From: Stigmatella erecta
Lineage (GTDB): Bacteria > Myxococcota > Myxococcia > Myxococcales > Myxococcaceae
Length of the DNA stretch: 64,000 nucleotides
NCBI RefSeq assembly: GCF_900111745.1
Contig: NZ_FOIJ01000009.1
Coordinates: 248,001-312,000, forward strand
Direction of reading: 5' to 3'
Below the pieces are notes generated by a model. That model worked only from the letters and a program-made list of their open reading frames with translations. It was not told where the DNA came from and searched no databases. Shown here one piece after another: positions 46,703-55,695 of this stretch; positions within the stretch are counted from its first letter, which is position 1, and each line of letters begins with the position of its first letter. Made by a program: the position numbers and the translations under genes.

Positions 46703-47635
46703 TCAGAAGGCCCGGTTCACGGCGTAACCGCAGATGCGGTGCTCGGCCTTGTAGGTGTTCGGGCCGGGGATGCCATCGATCGGGCCAGTGTAACCGAAGC
46801 TCCGGCCCACCGTCTGGACGCGGGTCCAGTAGATGGAACCAGGAATGCCATCGTCCTCCGCGGAGGTGCGCGGACCGCCGCGCTTGTTCAGCTCGCGGGC
46901 GGTGATTCTCACGCGAATCTTCTCCGTGTTGGAGCCCGTCACACCGTCAATGGGACCGGTGTAGCCATAGTCCCGCTGGCCGACGGTCTGAATGCGCTTG
47001 TAATAGATAGGGCCGGGGACGCCGTCGAACTCCGTGTCCGTCTTGGGCAGCGAGCTGCCACCGCCGCCACCGCCGGGAGGGGCTCCGCCACCGGCAATCT
47101 TGCCGCCCGCGTAGTCCATCGACCAGCCGAGGTACCGCGCTCCCGACCTGCTGGTGTAACCCGAGATGCTGTTGATGCCGATGGCGGTTCCCCACGACTG
47201 CGACAGGTGATTCGAGGCCATGAAGACGGCCGTGCCCCCGCCGTTGAGGTCCGCGCCAACATGTCCGTCCGCTCCAATGTCCCACCAGTGGAAGGCGCCC
47301 GTGAGCGCCGTGGCGGGGTTGGTCGAGACGATCTTCGAGGCGCGGTAGGCCTCGATGGCGGACGGCCGGGCCGAGGACTCGGGCAGCTGGCCAAAGCGCC
47401 ACATCAGCGAGCCGCACCACCCGGCCCACGAGCCGCCGTCCCGCGTGGGGTGGGCAGCCGCGTAAGCCCGGGCCCGGTCGTAGATCGGTGAGTTCGCCTC
47501 GGCGGTGACGGTGCCTGTCTCCACCTCGGTCTCGGCCTGGCCGGGCGTCACGCCCTCGAAGTCTCCGCCACACGAGGCAAGGACAAGACCTGCTGACAAA
47601 AGGGCGGTGGCCCACATCATCCGGTTCGAATGCAT
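46703..47635 (-). CDS. CHAP-like lipoprotein with two C-terminal repeats
   Basis: A 310-residue predicted lipoprotein. AGGAGA lies six bases before ATG 47635. Signal peptide ends LVLASC. Residues 40-180 look like a CHAP/NlpC-type peptidoglycan hydrolase: SWAGWCGSLMWRFG (Cys), FHWWDIGADGHVGADLNGGG (His). A Gly-rich linker leads to two copies of a 45-residue module, DGVPGPIYYKRIQTVGQRD-YGYTGPIDGV and DGIPGSIYWTRVQTVGRS-FGYTGPIDGI, like wall-binding repeats of actinobacterial or phage lysins. Cell-wall remodelling or lysis of prey is possible (inference). Confidence 0.72.
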   Translation of the reverse strand: MHSNRMMWATALLSAGLVLASCGGDFEGVTPGQAETEVETGTVTAEANSPIYDRARAYAAAHPTRDGGSWAGWCGSLMWRFGQLPESSARPSAIEAYRASKIVSTNPATALTGAFHWWDIGADGHVGADLNGGGTAVFMASNHLSQSWGTAIGINSISGYTSRSGARYLGWSMDYAGGKIAGGGAPPGGGGGGSSLPKTDTEFDGVPGPIYYKRIQTVGQRDYGYTGPIDGVTGSNTEKIRVRITARELNKRGGPRTSAEDDGIPGSIYWTRVQTVGRSFGYTGPIDGIPGPNTYKAEHRICGYAVNRAF

Positions 47636-48052
47636 CGGCTGTCTCCTGGAGCGGAAGGTGTTCTCTTCGGGGCGCGCATGCGCGGCCGCATGTCTGTGGC
47701 GGACGCCGGACCCCAACGCACTCAGGTTGTCGGGACGAGGAGGGCGGAAGTTTCCGATGATCTGGGCTTTTTCTTTCTTTTCGAGGAGATGGGAGCTGTG
47801 CAGGGACTTGCCGACAGGTTGAGGAGTCATGCTGCAGGGCGCTGCAGACGCGCGTGTACATCCACACGTGCTTTGAATACAGCGATGTGGTGGTGCCCTG
47901 CGGCCCGGACGCGAGCACGGTGGATCGGGCGGCCCGGAGCGGGCTCATGGCAGCTGGGGCTTCTCGGCTCAATCCTGATGGATACCTTTCGATCTGGTCT
48001 TTCTCCTATCATTGCGTGATTCGATCACGGCGGATGCCGAGGAGTCATGATC
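47636..48052. other. Divergent intergenic region
   Basis: About 420 bases between the CHAP-like lipoprotein and the methyltransferase, read divergently. It must hold both promoters. I see no convincing gene, hairpin or operator. Confidence 0.45.
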
Positions 48053-48868
48053 ATGACAGCAGCGGGAGGCCGTACCGGGAGCACAGACTCAGGAAACCCG
48101 AAGTACAAGTCGCTCTACAACAGCCTTGCGACGGATATCCCCGACAAACGATTCGTCTTCATGAATCATGGCTTCGCCGAGTTGAAGCTGGGGGCGGAGG
48201 ACTTCAGCTGGCTCAAGCGTGAGGATGAGGCCTGGAAATACTCAATCAATCTGGTCCGCCATCTCCTCAGGGATGTGAATCTGGACGGCAAGACAATCCT
48301 CGATGTCGGCTGCGGGCGCGGAGGAACCTGCTCGTACTTGATGCGGTACGCGAAGCCGAAGCAAGTCCGGGGGCTTGATTACAGCGAGCAAAACATCGCG
48401 TTCTGCAAGAACACCCACGTTCATGAGGGGCTCGATTTCGTCCAGGGCGATGCCCAGCACTTACCCTTCGAGGATGGGAGCTTCGACGTTGTCACCAACA
48501 TCGAGTCGTCTCACTGCTATCCAAACCGGGAGCAGTTCTACAGCGAGGTGCACCGGGTTCTGAAACCAGGGGGCTTTTTCTGCTACACCGACAACCTGCG
48601 TCGCTTTCCGGGGAAGTGGCGGGTGGAAGGGCAGCTCAAGCGCGCGGGGTTCCGGGTGCTGAGCTATGAGGACATCACCCAGAATGTCATTCACGGCATC
48701 ATGCGGAGCAGCAGTTCCCTTTATGAGCTGCTCACCAGCATGGTCGACCCCAAGCTTGGCAACGAGCAGACCCTGCAGGCCATCTATTTCTCGGTCACCC
48801 ACCGCAACACGCAGCTTTACCTGCTGGGGCTCCAGAGTTACCGGCTCTGGCGCCTGGAGCGTATTTGA
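48053..48868 (+). CDS. SAM-dependent methyltransferase (sterol/lipid-type)
   Basis: A 271-residue class I methyltransferase. SAM motif ILDVGCGRGGTCSYL (about 80-95), VRGLDYSEQNI, FVQGDAQHLPFEDGSFDVV and the post-motif RVLKPGGFFCYTDNL. The layout, with an early YNSLATDIPDKRFVFMNHG, resembles methyltransferases acting on hydrophobic polyketide or lipid substrates such as the phthiotriol type in mycobacteria. ATG 48053 is preferred: GAGGAG stands eight bases before it, only two before ATG 48047. Codon use is visibly less GC-rich than in hrpA next door, which may indicate transfer. Confidence 0.82.
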   Translation: MTAAGGRTGSTDSGNPKYKSLYNSLATDIPDKRFVFMNHGFAELKLGAEDFSWLKREDEAWKYSINLVRHLLRDVNLDGKTILDVGCGRGGTCSYLMRYAKPKQVRGLDYSEQNIAFCKNTHVHEGLDFVQGDAQHLPFEDGSFDVVTNIESSHCYPNREQFYSEVHRVLKPGGFFCYTDNLRRFPGKWRVEGQLKRAGFRVLSYEDITQNVIHGIMRSSSSLYELLTSMVDPKLGNEQTLQAIYFSVTHRNTQLYLLGLQSYRLWRLERI

Positions 48869-48981
48869 TATGCTTCTGCGCCGGTGCCAGGACGTGCTGG
48901 CCGGAATCACCGGGGAGCGCGGCCGTACTACCGGCCGGCGGTGAGCAGTCGGGCGGCAGCACCTCGAGGACGCCGAGGCTG

Positions 48982-51900
48982 CTAGCGCAGCGCCGCGAGG
49001 GCCGCGCCGACCTTCGCCACCGTCACCGACACGGGCGTCGTCACCTCCGGAGCGAAGATGGCCACGCGGAGCTCCTCGAAGGCCCACCGCAGCTCCTGCG
49101 CCGCCTCCTGGTCACGCACCGTGGGGCGCCTGGCGAGGAAGGTCTCCCACAGGGGGGTGAAGGGCGCGGCCTTCCCTGCGTCCTTGCCGGGGTTCGCCAC
49201 CGCACGCGACAGCCGTGCCTGGGCCGCGCGGAGGTAGCGCGGGTAGTTCAGCAGGCGCACGAAGGGAATCCACTCGATGAGGTTCGCGGGAAACAGGTGC
49301 CCAAGCTGCGAGCGGATGTCCCGCATGGCCGCCGAGCCGCTCGGCCCCTTGGATGCTGCCTTGAGTGCAGCGAGCGTCGCAGCCAGCTCCGAGGAGGTGA
49401 CACCGACGGCGCCCGCCCACTCCCGGGCCACACGCTCGATGTGCGGTGAGCCCTCACGGACCAGCGCCTCGAAGGCCGCCTTCGTGCGGGGCAGCGGCGC
49501 ACCCGGTGCGAGCTGGAACGCATCGTCGACGCTGCGGGCGAGGACGAGCGCCCGGAAGGCGTCGGCATGGCCCCGCGCGGGCGGCGCGCCGTCCAGGGAC
49601 GGGAAGGGCAGCGGCATGCGCGCGGCGCTGACGGCCACGTGTCCGCGCGCGGCGAGCATCAGGAGCCGGCGGACCCCCGTGCGCGTGGCCGCGTCGGCGG
49701 CGGCGGATGTCTCGAGCAGTACCAGGTCCACAGCCGCGCCCCGGTCGACGAGCGCGGGGTAGCTGCGGATCTCGAGCCCGCCGACCCGCCGGGTGACCAC
49801 GGCGGGCAGCTCGCCGAAGGTCCAGGCTGTCAGCCCCTTGCGCTCCCAGTCCGAAGCCGGTGCGGCGCTGCGCAGCGCCGTCCGTGCACGTCCCCCGTAC
49901 TGCTCGAGCAGCGCGTCGGCGTCGCGGCTTCGCGCAAGCTCCTTTCCCCGCTCGTCGAGCACCCGGAGCGTGACGCGCAGGTACGGTGCCACGGCATCCG
50001 CCCGGAGGGACTCCTCAGGCACGTCCACGCCGCACAGCCGGGACACCGCGCGCGCGAGCGCTGGAATCATCGGCCCGCGGAAGGGCACAAGTTCTTTCTC
50101 GAGACGGTCGGCCAGGGCCAGCACGGGCCCCAGCTGCTTGCGCTGGGCGCGGGGGACCTGCTCGAGCAGGGCGGTGAGTTTCTCCCGCTGCCACCCGGGG
50201 ATGGTCCAATCGAGCTCACCCGGGACCAACTGGGCGAGCAGCAGCAGCGGCACGCTCAGGGTGATGCCGTCGTCCTCGGCCGCGGGGTCGAAGGTGTATG
50301 TCACCGGCACGGACGTGCCGTGCAGGGTGATGGCGTCCGGGTAGTGCGCCGGGGACAGGCCCGGGTCGTGTGAGAGGGCATCCTCCATCGAGAGGACGAG
50401 CACGCCGGGGTCGGCCGCCTCGGCCTTGCGGCGCCAGGCCTCGAAGCTCGCTCCGTCCGTCACGTCCGCCGGGAGGCACTGGTCGAAGAACGTCAGCAGC
50501 GCCTCGCTGTCGAGCAGCTCGCTGCGCCGGGCCTTGTCCCGCAGGCGCGCCACGCGCTCGAGCACCTGGCGGTTCTTCTCCTGGAACGCCCCCCGGGTGC
50601 GGTACTCGCCGCGCACCAGGGCATGCTCGATGAACATCAGCCGTGCCCGGGCGGGGTCCATGCTGGCCAGGGCCACGGGGCGCTCCTTGAAGACCTGAAG
50701 CCCGAAGAGGGTCGCGTTCTCCTTCACCACGGCGCGCGCGGACTTCTCCGACCAGTGCGGTTCGGAGTAGCTGCGCTTGAGCAGGTGGGGGGCCGCCGCC
50801 GCGAGCCACTCCGGGTCGAGCTTCGCCACGGTGCGCGCGAACAGCTGGGACGTCTCCACGAGTTCGAACGCCATCACCCAGGCAGGTGGCTTTTTCGCGA
50901 GCGCCGACGAGGGGTGAACCATGAAGCGCGTCTGCTTCGCGCCCATATAGTGGCGCTGCTCCGGATTCCACTGGCCGATGCGGGACAGGAGCCCGGTGAG
51001 GAGCGCCTGGTGCAGGACGTCCCCGCGCGCCGGGGCGCCCCGGCCCTTGCGCGGCAGGCGCAGCTCGCGGACGGTCTCCTCGAGCTGGCGCTGGACGTCC
51101 CGCCACTCGCGCACCCGCAGGAAGGACAGGAAGTTGTCCCGGCACACGCGCCGCAGATGGGAGGTCCCCCGGCCCTCGGCCTCGCGCACGAACGCCCACA
51201 GCTTGAGGAGCCCCGTGAAGTCCGAGTGCTCGTCACGGAAGCGCCGGTGCAGCTCGTCCGCCTTCTGCGCGAGCTCCCGTGGCCGCTCGCGCGGGTCCTG
51301 CAGGTTGAGCGCCGCGGCGACGATGAGCACCTCGTCCAGGCACCCGTACTCGGCGCCGGCGAGAATCATCCGCGCGATGCGCGGGTCCACCGGGAAGCGC
51401 GCGAGCTGGTGCCCGAGCGGCGTCAAGGTGCGATCCTTGCCCTCGATGGCCCCGAGCTCCTCGAGTACCCGCCAGCCCTCGGCGATGGCCCTCGGCTGGG
51501 GCGGGTCGAGGAAGGGGAAGTCCTCGACGTCACCGAGGCCGAGGGACTTCATCCGCAGGATGACCCCCGCGAGCCCGGTGCGCTTGATTTCCGGGTCGGT
51601 GAAGGCGGGCCGCGTGGTGAAGCTCGCCTCGTCGTAGAGGCGCACGCAGATCCCCTCGCGCACGCGGCCGCAGCGCCCTTTGCGCTGGTCGGCGCTGGCC
51701 TGGGAGACCGGCTCGATGTGCAGGCGCGTGGTGCCCGAGCGCGGGTCGTAGCGCGACAGGCGCGCCACCCCCGTGTCCACGACGTACACGATGCCCGGGA
51801 TGGTGACCGACGTCTCCGCGACGTTGGTGGCGAGGATGACCCGGCGCTCGGGGATGGTGGCGAAGACGCGCGACTGCTCGGCGGCCGACAGGCGCGCATA

Positions 51901-52692
51901 CAGGGGCTGCACCACCGTGCCGCGGAGCTCGCGCGCGTTCAGGGCACTCTCGGCCTCGCGGATTTCCCGCTCACCGGGGAGGAACACGAGGACGTCCCCG
52001 TCCGGGTCGAGCGAGAGCACGTCCGCCACCGCATCGGCGACGGAGTCGGCGAGCTCGGCGTCCTCGGGGGGCGGCTCGTAGAGGACATCCACTGGAAAGG
52101 TACGGCCCTCCACCTGGATGACCGGAGCCCCTCCGAAGAACCGCGAGAAGCGCTCGGTCTCGATGGTGGCCGAGCTCACCACCACCTTGAGGTCGGGGCG
52201 CCTGGGGAGGATGCGCTTGAGCCACCCGAGCAGGAAGTCGATGGTGAGGCTGCGCTCGTGGGCCTCGTCGAGCACGACCGTGTCGTAGCGGCTCAGGAGC
52301 GGGTCGCTGTGAATCTGCGCGAGCAGGACCCCGTCGGTCATGAACTTCACGGCCGTCTGCCGGGACGAGCGGTCCTCGAAGCGAATCTGGTAGCCGACGT
52401 CCGTGCCCAGCTCCGTGCCGAGCTCGCGTGCCACGCGCGCCGCCACGCTCGTCGCGGCGATACGCCGGGGCTGGGTGACGCCAATCTGGCGCGGGCGGCC
52501 GCGCCCCATGGCGAGCAGGACTTTCGGCAGCTGCGTCGTCTTCCCCGAGCCGGTGGCCCCCGCGACAATGACCACCGGATGGGCGGTGATGGCCGCAGTG
52601 ATGTCCTCCACCCGGCTTGAGATGGGGAGCTCGGGGGGGAAGTGCAGGGTGGGCAAGCCGCCGGGGGGGGGGACGGGTGAGTCGCCGGACAT
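48982..52692 (-). CDS. hrpA: ATP-dependent RNA helicase HrpA
   Basis: A 1236-residue DEAH helicase of the HrpA family. Motifs: GATGSGKTTQL (Walker A, near 45), QPRRIAATSVA, VVLDEAHERSL (DEAH), VSSATIE, ATNVAETSVTIPGI and motif VI QRKGRCGRVREG. HA2/OB-type segments follow, then the long C-terminal region characteristic of HrpA (DUF3418). Length fits the roughly 1300-residue family. ATG 52692 is taken as start; GTG 52710 is possible. Family members act in RNA metabolism and ribosome rescue. Confidence 0.93.
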   Translation of the reverse strand: MSGDSPVPPPGGLPTLHFPPELPISSRVEDITAAITAHPVVIVAGATGSGKTTQLPKVLLAMGRGRPRQIGVTQPRRIAATSVAARVARELGTELGTDVGYQIRFEDRSSRQTAVKFMTDGVLLAQIHSDPLLSRYDTVVLDEAHERSLTIDFLLGWLKRILPRRPDLKVVVSSATIETERFSRFFGGAPVIQVEGRTFPVDVLYEPPPEDAELADSVADAVADVLSLDPDGDVLVFLPGEREIREAESALNARELRGTVVQPLYARLSAAEQSRVFATIPERRVILATNVAETSVTIPGIVYVVDTGVARLSRYDPRSGTTRLHIEPVSQASADQRKGRCGRVREGICVRLYDEASFTTRPAFTDPEIKRTGLAGVILRMKSLGLGDVEDFPFLDPPQPRAIAEGWRVLEELGAIEGKDRTLTPLGHQLARFPVDPRIARMILAGAEYGCLDEVLIVAAALNLQDPRERPRELAQKADELHRRFRDEHSDFTGLLKLWAFVREAEGRGTSHLRRVCRDNFLSFLRVREWRDVQRQLEETVRELRLPRKGRGAPARGDVLHQALLTGLLSRIGQWNPEQRHYMGAKQTRFMVHPSSALAKKPPAWVMAFELVETSQLFARTVAKLDPEWLAAAAPHLLKRSYSEPHWSEKSARAVVKENATLFGLQVFKERPVALASMDPARARLMFIEHALVRGEYRTRGAFQEKNRQVLERVARLRDKARRSELLDSEALLTFFDQCLPADVTDGASFEAWRRKAEAADPGVLVLSMEDALSHDPGLSPAHYPDAITLHGTSVPVTYTFDPAAEDDGITLSVPLLLLAQLVPGELDWTIPGWQREKLTALLEQVPRAQRKQLGPVLALADRLEKELVPFRGPMIPALARAVSRLCGVDVPEESLRADAVAPYLRVTLRVLDERGKELARSRDADALLEQYGGRARTALRSAAPASDWERKGLTAWTFGELPAVVTRRVGGLEIRSYPALVDRGAAVDLVLLETSAAADAATRTGVRRLLMLAARGHVAVSAARMPLPFPSLDGAPPARGHADAFRALVLARSVDDAFQLAPGAPLPRTKAAFEALVREGSPHIERVAREWAGAVGVTSSELAATLAALKAASKGPSGSAAMRDIRSQLGHLFPANLIEWIPFVRLLNYPRYLRAAQARLSRAVANPGKDAGKAAPFTPLWETFLARRPTVRDQEAAQELRWAFEELRVAIFAPEVTTPVSVTVAKVGAALAALR

Positions 52693-52741
52693 GGCAGCAT
52701 GGCCTAGCACTGAAGCGCACGCTCCGTCCTTGACGAATTGA

Positions 52742-53305
52742 CTAGACCTCCTCGAACCTCGTGCCTGTGGCGCCCATGGCCGCCAAGGAGTCCTTGATCT
52801 CTCCGGAGACGATCAGCGAGCCCGTCCACTCCTCACACCGGAACACTTGGGCGCTTCCCACCTTCGCCTTGTCGATGCGCATGTCACGCACGGAGGAATA
52901 CTGCCCCACCTTATGGGGCACTCCGTCTTCATGCGTCCAGAGTTCGATCCGGGACGCCTGTTCGTCGATACAGCGGATGCGGCGTGTGGCAACGAGGATA
53001 AGGTACTGATCGGCGTGGCCCTCCACGTCCACGGGAATCAATTGCACATCATCCGGGGCCAGTTCTGCGAACATGGACGCGACCCGGACATGGACCACCG
53101 GGATCATGATGCCCGCCTCTGTGTAGTCCAGAGGTGTGCCAACGATCTCGATGGGGATTCTCAAGCGCTCCTTGAGGAGGACGGGGAACCCAAGCCTGAA
53201 CTGCCCGTCATCCACTTTGAGGCCCTGACGGTCCTTGGGCATCGCTAGATGCCAGCGGTGCGGCACATTCACGTCGTCGGCCAGTTCGAAAAAGCGCTTG
53301 GTCAT
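52742..53305 (-). CDS. Imm11 (DUF1629) family immunity protein
   Basis: A 187-residue protein matching the Imm11 layout known from myxobacteria: an early PHRWHLAMP, the central IPVDVEGHADQYLILVATRRIRCIDEQAS (split), then VFRCEEWTGSLIVSGEIKDSLAAMGATGTRFEEV at the C-terminus. Imm11 proteins neutralise a toxin encoded just upstream. Here the upstream frame is only a fragment of an AHH nuclease, so this copy is an orphan or protects against toxins from relatives. It is at the left edge of the accessory island, directly beside hrpA. Confidence 0.75.
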   Translation of the reverse strand: MTKRFFELADDVNVPHRWHLAMPKDRQGLKVDDGQFRLGFPVLLKERLRIPIEIVGTPLDYTEAGIMIPVVHVRVASMFAELAPDDVQLIPVDVEGHADQYLILVATRRIRCIDEQASRIELWTHEDGVPHKVGQYSSVRDMRIDKAKVGSAQVFRCEEWTGSLIVSGEIKDSLAAMGATGTRFEEV

Positions 53306-53314
53306 GGGCGCCAG

Positions 53315-53629
53315 TTAGCGCGGTGGCTGCCGGGTGACGAGTCGGTTCAGTTCTGTTCCTGGGGTGGCGATCTGCTTGGCCAGTTTCCGCAGTTGCCCGG
53401 TCAATGCCACCCGGCACTCGACGACGCTGCGACAGGTTGCCGTTGCATCGGCGAGTTCCTTCAGGACGGTCACCGCTCGGGTGCGCCCGTAGTGCCCCTC
53501 CAACGGCATCTTGTTCGCCGAGGACTCTCCCGCAGTTTGTGTGGGTCCTAGGGGCATGCGGACGGCCGCACGAGCGGGGCTCGCCTGCTCGCTGCCGCTG
53601 AACCACACGAAGTGCGGGAGAGCCACCAA
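53315..53629 (-). pseudogene. Remnant of an AHH-type toxin nuclease C-terminus
   Basis: A 104-codon frame whose last 65 residues resemble the tail of myxobacterial AHH/HNH toxins as I recall them: NKMPLEGHYGRTRA, a spaced Cys pair (TC...EC) and LRKLAKQIATPGTELNRLVTR. The preceding histidine pair that gives AHH its name, and the long N-terminal delivery part, are absent. It ends nine bases before the Imm11 gene, the normal toxin-immunity order. It may still give a short protein, but it is most likely a decayed toxin gene. Confidence 0.45.
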
Positions 53630-53644
53630 ATCGGGGCAGGCTCA

Positions 53645-54400
53645 TCAAGGCGCTGAGCGGCCGCCGATCTCGGGAAAGCGCTCATAAGCCCGCTTGAGCG
53701 CGTCCAAGTGGGCGGGGTTGTCGAGGTCGAGCGGCGTATCCGTGAGCTGCACGACCCACCCGCCCGTCTCCGTGCGCCGCGCCCGTGAGAGAAGCTCCGC
53801 GTCGCGCGATGGGTCCGGGAACCCGATGGCTTGAGCGGCAGCCGCAGACCAATAGTTCAGCCACCCAAGGTAATAGGGAATCTCGGGCGCGCGGATGTGC
53901 TCGAAAAGCTTCAGGGCGGGCAACCCCCGGCGTGGGGATGGCGGCCCGTCCAGCGTGGGTGCTGTCTGATACGCGATGTCCACCGCAGCGTCGTATGGCG
54001 TCGCTCGCCCCCATCGCGCACGTGCCCCCTCCGCCACGCCCTCAAGCACAGCCGCCGCTGACGCGATCACGGGCTCGTCCAGTGGCAGTTTTGCGTGCAC
54101 CTCGAACTGGGCCTGACCGCCTGGGCTGAAGTGTCCCGGGTTTTCCGTTCCCCAGACCGTTACTGGGTAACTCTCGTCCCCGTTACACACGAGAGGGAAA
54201 CCCCCGTCCTCAATCTTTTCTGTGAGCCACGCGTCACGCTGCGGCAATGCAATGGGGCGCCCGTTTTTAGAAAGCCGCCATTCCAGCCGCAAACCGGAAA
54301 GCGCCTTCTCCATTCCATGAACGCTGTCGATTGCGCGGCGGTCTTTGCCTGCAAGCGCAGGCGCGTAGACGATGAAGGTGAGTCTTTTTCGCGTAGTCAT
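53645..54400 (-). CDS. DUF5953 family protein, probable immunity partner
   Basis: A 251-residue soluble protein matching DUF5953 as I know it from myxobacteria: LTFIVYAPALAGKDRRAIDSVHGME near the start, the ALPQRDAWL and DGGFPLVCNGDE blocks, HAKLPLDEPVIASAAAVLE, and LNYWSAAAAQAIGFPDP then LSRARRTETGGWVVQLTD. It overlaps the DUF6310 lipoprotein gene by 4 bp (ATGA). The order and coupling fit toxin then immunity. Function is not established; immunity is inferred from context. Confidence 0.7.
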   Translation of the reverse strand: MTTRKRLTFIVYAPALAGKDRRAIDSVHGMEKALSGLRLEWRLSKNGRPIALPQRDAWLTEKIEDGGFPLVCNGDESYPVTVWGTENPGHFSPGGQAQFEVHAKLPLDEPVIASAAAVLEGVAEGARARWGRATPYDAAVDIAYQTAPTLDGPPSPRRGLPALKLFEHIRAPEIPYYLGWLNYWSAAAAQAIGFPDPSRDAELLSRARRTETGGWVVQLTDTPLDLDNPAHLDALKRAYERFPEIGGRSAP

Positions 54401-55314
54401 CGCTTACACCCCGTGACGACGACATTCAGGGACTGATTCTCTTGCAACAACGCGTCTTTGTGCGCCTCGGTACTCACCCCAATGACAAAGTCATATCCAC
54501 ATGTCATCGCAGCCTTTCTCTCCTTGCGTAGCTGCTCGACTTCCCTCTTAATCTCTCGATCCCGGACGAAGTCATTGTACAAGTCGAATTGATGGGTCTT
54601 GATCTCCCACAGCTTGCGCACACCGACTTGCAGTGCATCGAAACGCACACCGCCAACGAGCACGTCCATTCCAGGATAACGATTGGGCGGGAACTTGTCG
54701 GCGCACTCATTGTGCGGATCGTCCTTTCCTGCGTGAGGCACTGGAACTGGCTCGCAACTGGCGCGGCCTGTCCGGTTCACGAGGACAGGCGGCACTGGAG
54801 GCTGCCTGTCCTGCCCCGCTGGCTCGGGTTTCAGCTTGGGTTTGCGTTGCGCTTCAGCTTCCCGGGATGTCACCCTCGTTCCTCGTGAGGACCCTGCTTC
54901 CTCGGGATAGAGGTGGCGTAATTCATACGCGTCCAGCGCCTCCTTGATGGCAACCGCCACTACCATCGCTCCGAGGACTATCACGGCACCTGCGACGATC
55001 TCAGGAGCCACCAGCACGCAAAACCCGAGTCCCACTGCAGCAGCGCCAGCGGAGGCGACCGCGCATCTTCCTGTAGTGTCGTGGAACTCGATCCGTTCAT
55101 GGTCGAGAGCCTGAAAGCACCTCTCCACCAGCACGGGCCAAGACTGGGGAGCTTCGCGGACAACGCACCGCCCACCGTCCCTCCAGGGCAGCGCCGCAGC
55201 TCGCTGGAGGTTGGCGACCCTTGTGTTCTTGGGCATGCGTACTCTTTGGTTCGGCGTGGATGTCGTGCATGCCGAGAGAAGGATTAGAACAGCGATGTAA
55301 GCGCGGAAAAGCAT
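54397..55314 (-). CDS. DUF6310 lipoprotein with nuclease-like C-terminus
   Basis: A 305-residue predicted lipoprotein (LILLSAC lipobox, Cys 16). Residues about 88-125 are two hydrophobic helices (FCVLVAPEIVAGAVIVLGAM region), then a basic Pro-rich linker. The last 80 residues hold a PD-(D/E)XK-like set: GVRFDALQVG (D226), LWEIKTHQFD (E237, K239), followed by helices and FVIGVSTEAHKDAL. This fits the myxobacterial DUF6310 family. A membrane-anchored, possibly contact-delivered nuclease toxin is inferred, with the overlapping DUF5953 gene as immunity. The start lies two bases after a frameshifted gene. Confidence 0.7.
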   Translation of the reverse strand: MLFRAYIAVLILLSACTTSTPNQRVRMPKNTRVANLQRAAALPWRDGGRCVVREAPQSWPVLVERCFQALDHERIEFHDTTGRCAVASAGAAAVGLGFCVLVAPEIVAGAVIVLGAMVVAVAIKEALDAYELRHLYPEEAGSSRGTRVTSREAEAQRKPKLKPEPAGQDRQPPVPPVLVNRTGRASCEPVPVPHAGKDDPHNECADKFPPNRYPGMDVLVGGVRFDALQVGVRKLWEIKTHQFDLYNDFVRDREIKREVEQLRKERKAAMTCGYDFVIGVSTEAHKDALLQENQSLNVVVTGCKR

Positions 55315-55316
55315 GA

Positions 55317-55695
55317 CTACGTCCGTTCAGTAGAGAAGGCGGATGCGACGAGCATGACCCCATAGCCGTCGGGACCGACGATCCAGTGGCCTCCTCACTG
55401 GTGTCGTCGAGGTACAGGACCTCGTGACCGCCGTTCTGACGTTTCTGAATGGGCCACCCGACCATGGTCGGCTCCTGCTTCGGCAGGTCGGCAGGACGTG
55501 GAGCACGCCTCCAGTGTCGAGGCGAATCGAGTCGAAGGTCTGGGCCTCGCCGCGTTCGATAACCCAGCTCACGACAAGAGCGCTCGGCGTATCCGCGCGC
55601 AGGGTGCCGCACTTGAAAAGGGCCCCTGTAGTGAGGTTCTCGTAGGTCAGCCCCAGGTGCCCGTCGCTCTGCCGGTACAGGTGCCAGATCGCCAT
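55317..55695 (-). pseudogene. Frameshifted small gene ahead of the DUF6310/DUF5953 pair
   Basis: Three frames must be joined to read one protein of about 125 residues. Frame 1 begins at 55695 with MAIWHLYRQSDGHLGLTYEN and runs to GGVLHVLP near 55490. Frame 2 continues DLPKQEPTMVGWPIQ to LYLDDTSEEA near 55385. Frame 3 ends HWIVGPDGYGVMLVASAFS and stops at 55317, two bases before the DUF6310 start, as expected in an intact operon. Two indels or sequencing errors explain this. Family and function are unknown. Confidence 0.6.
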
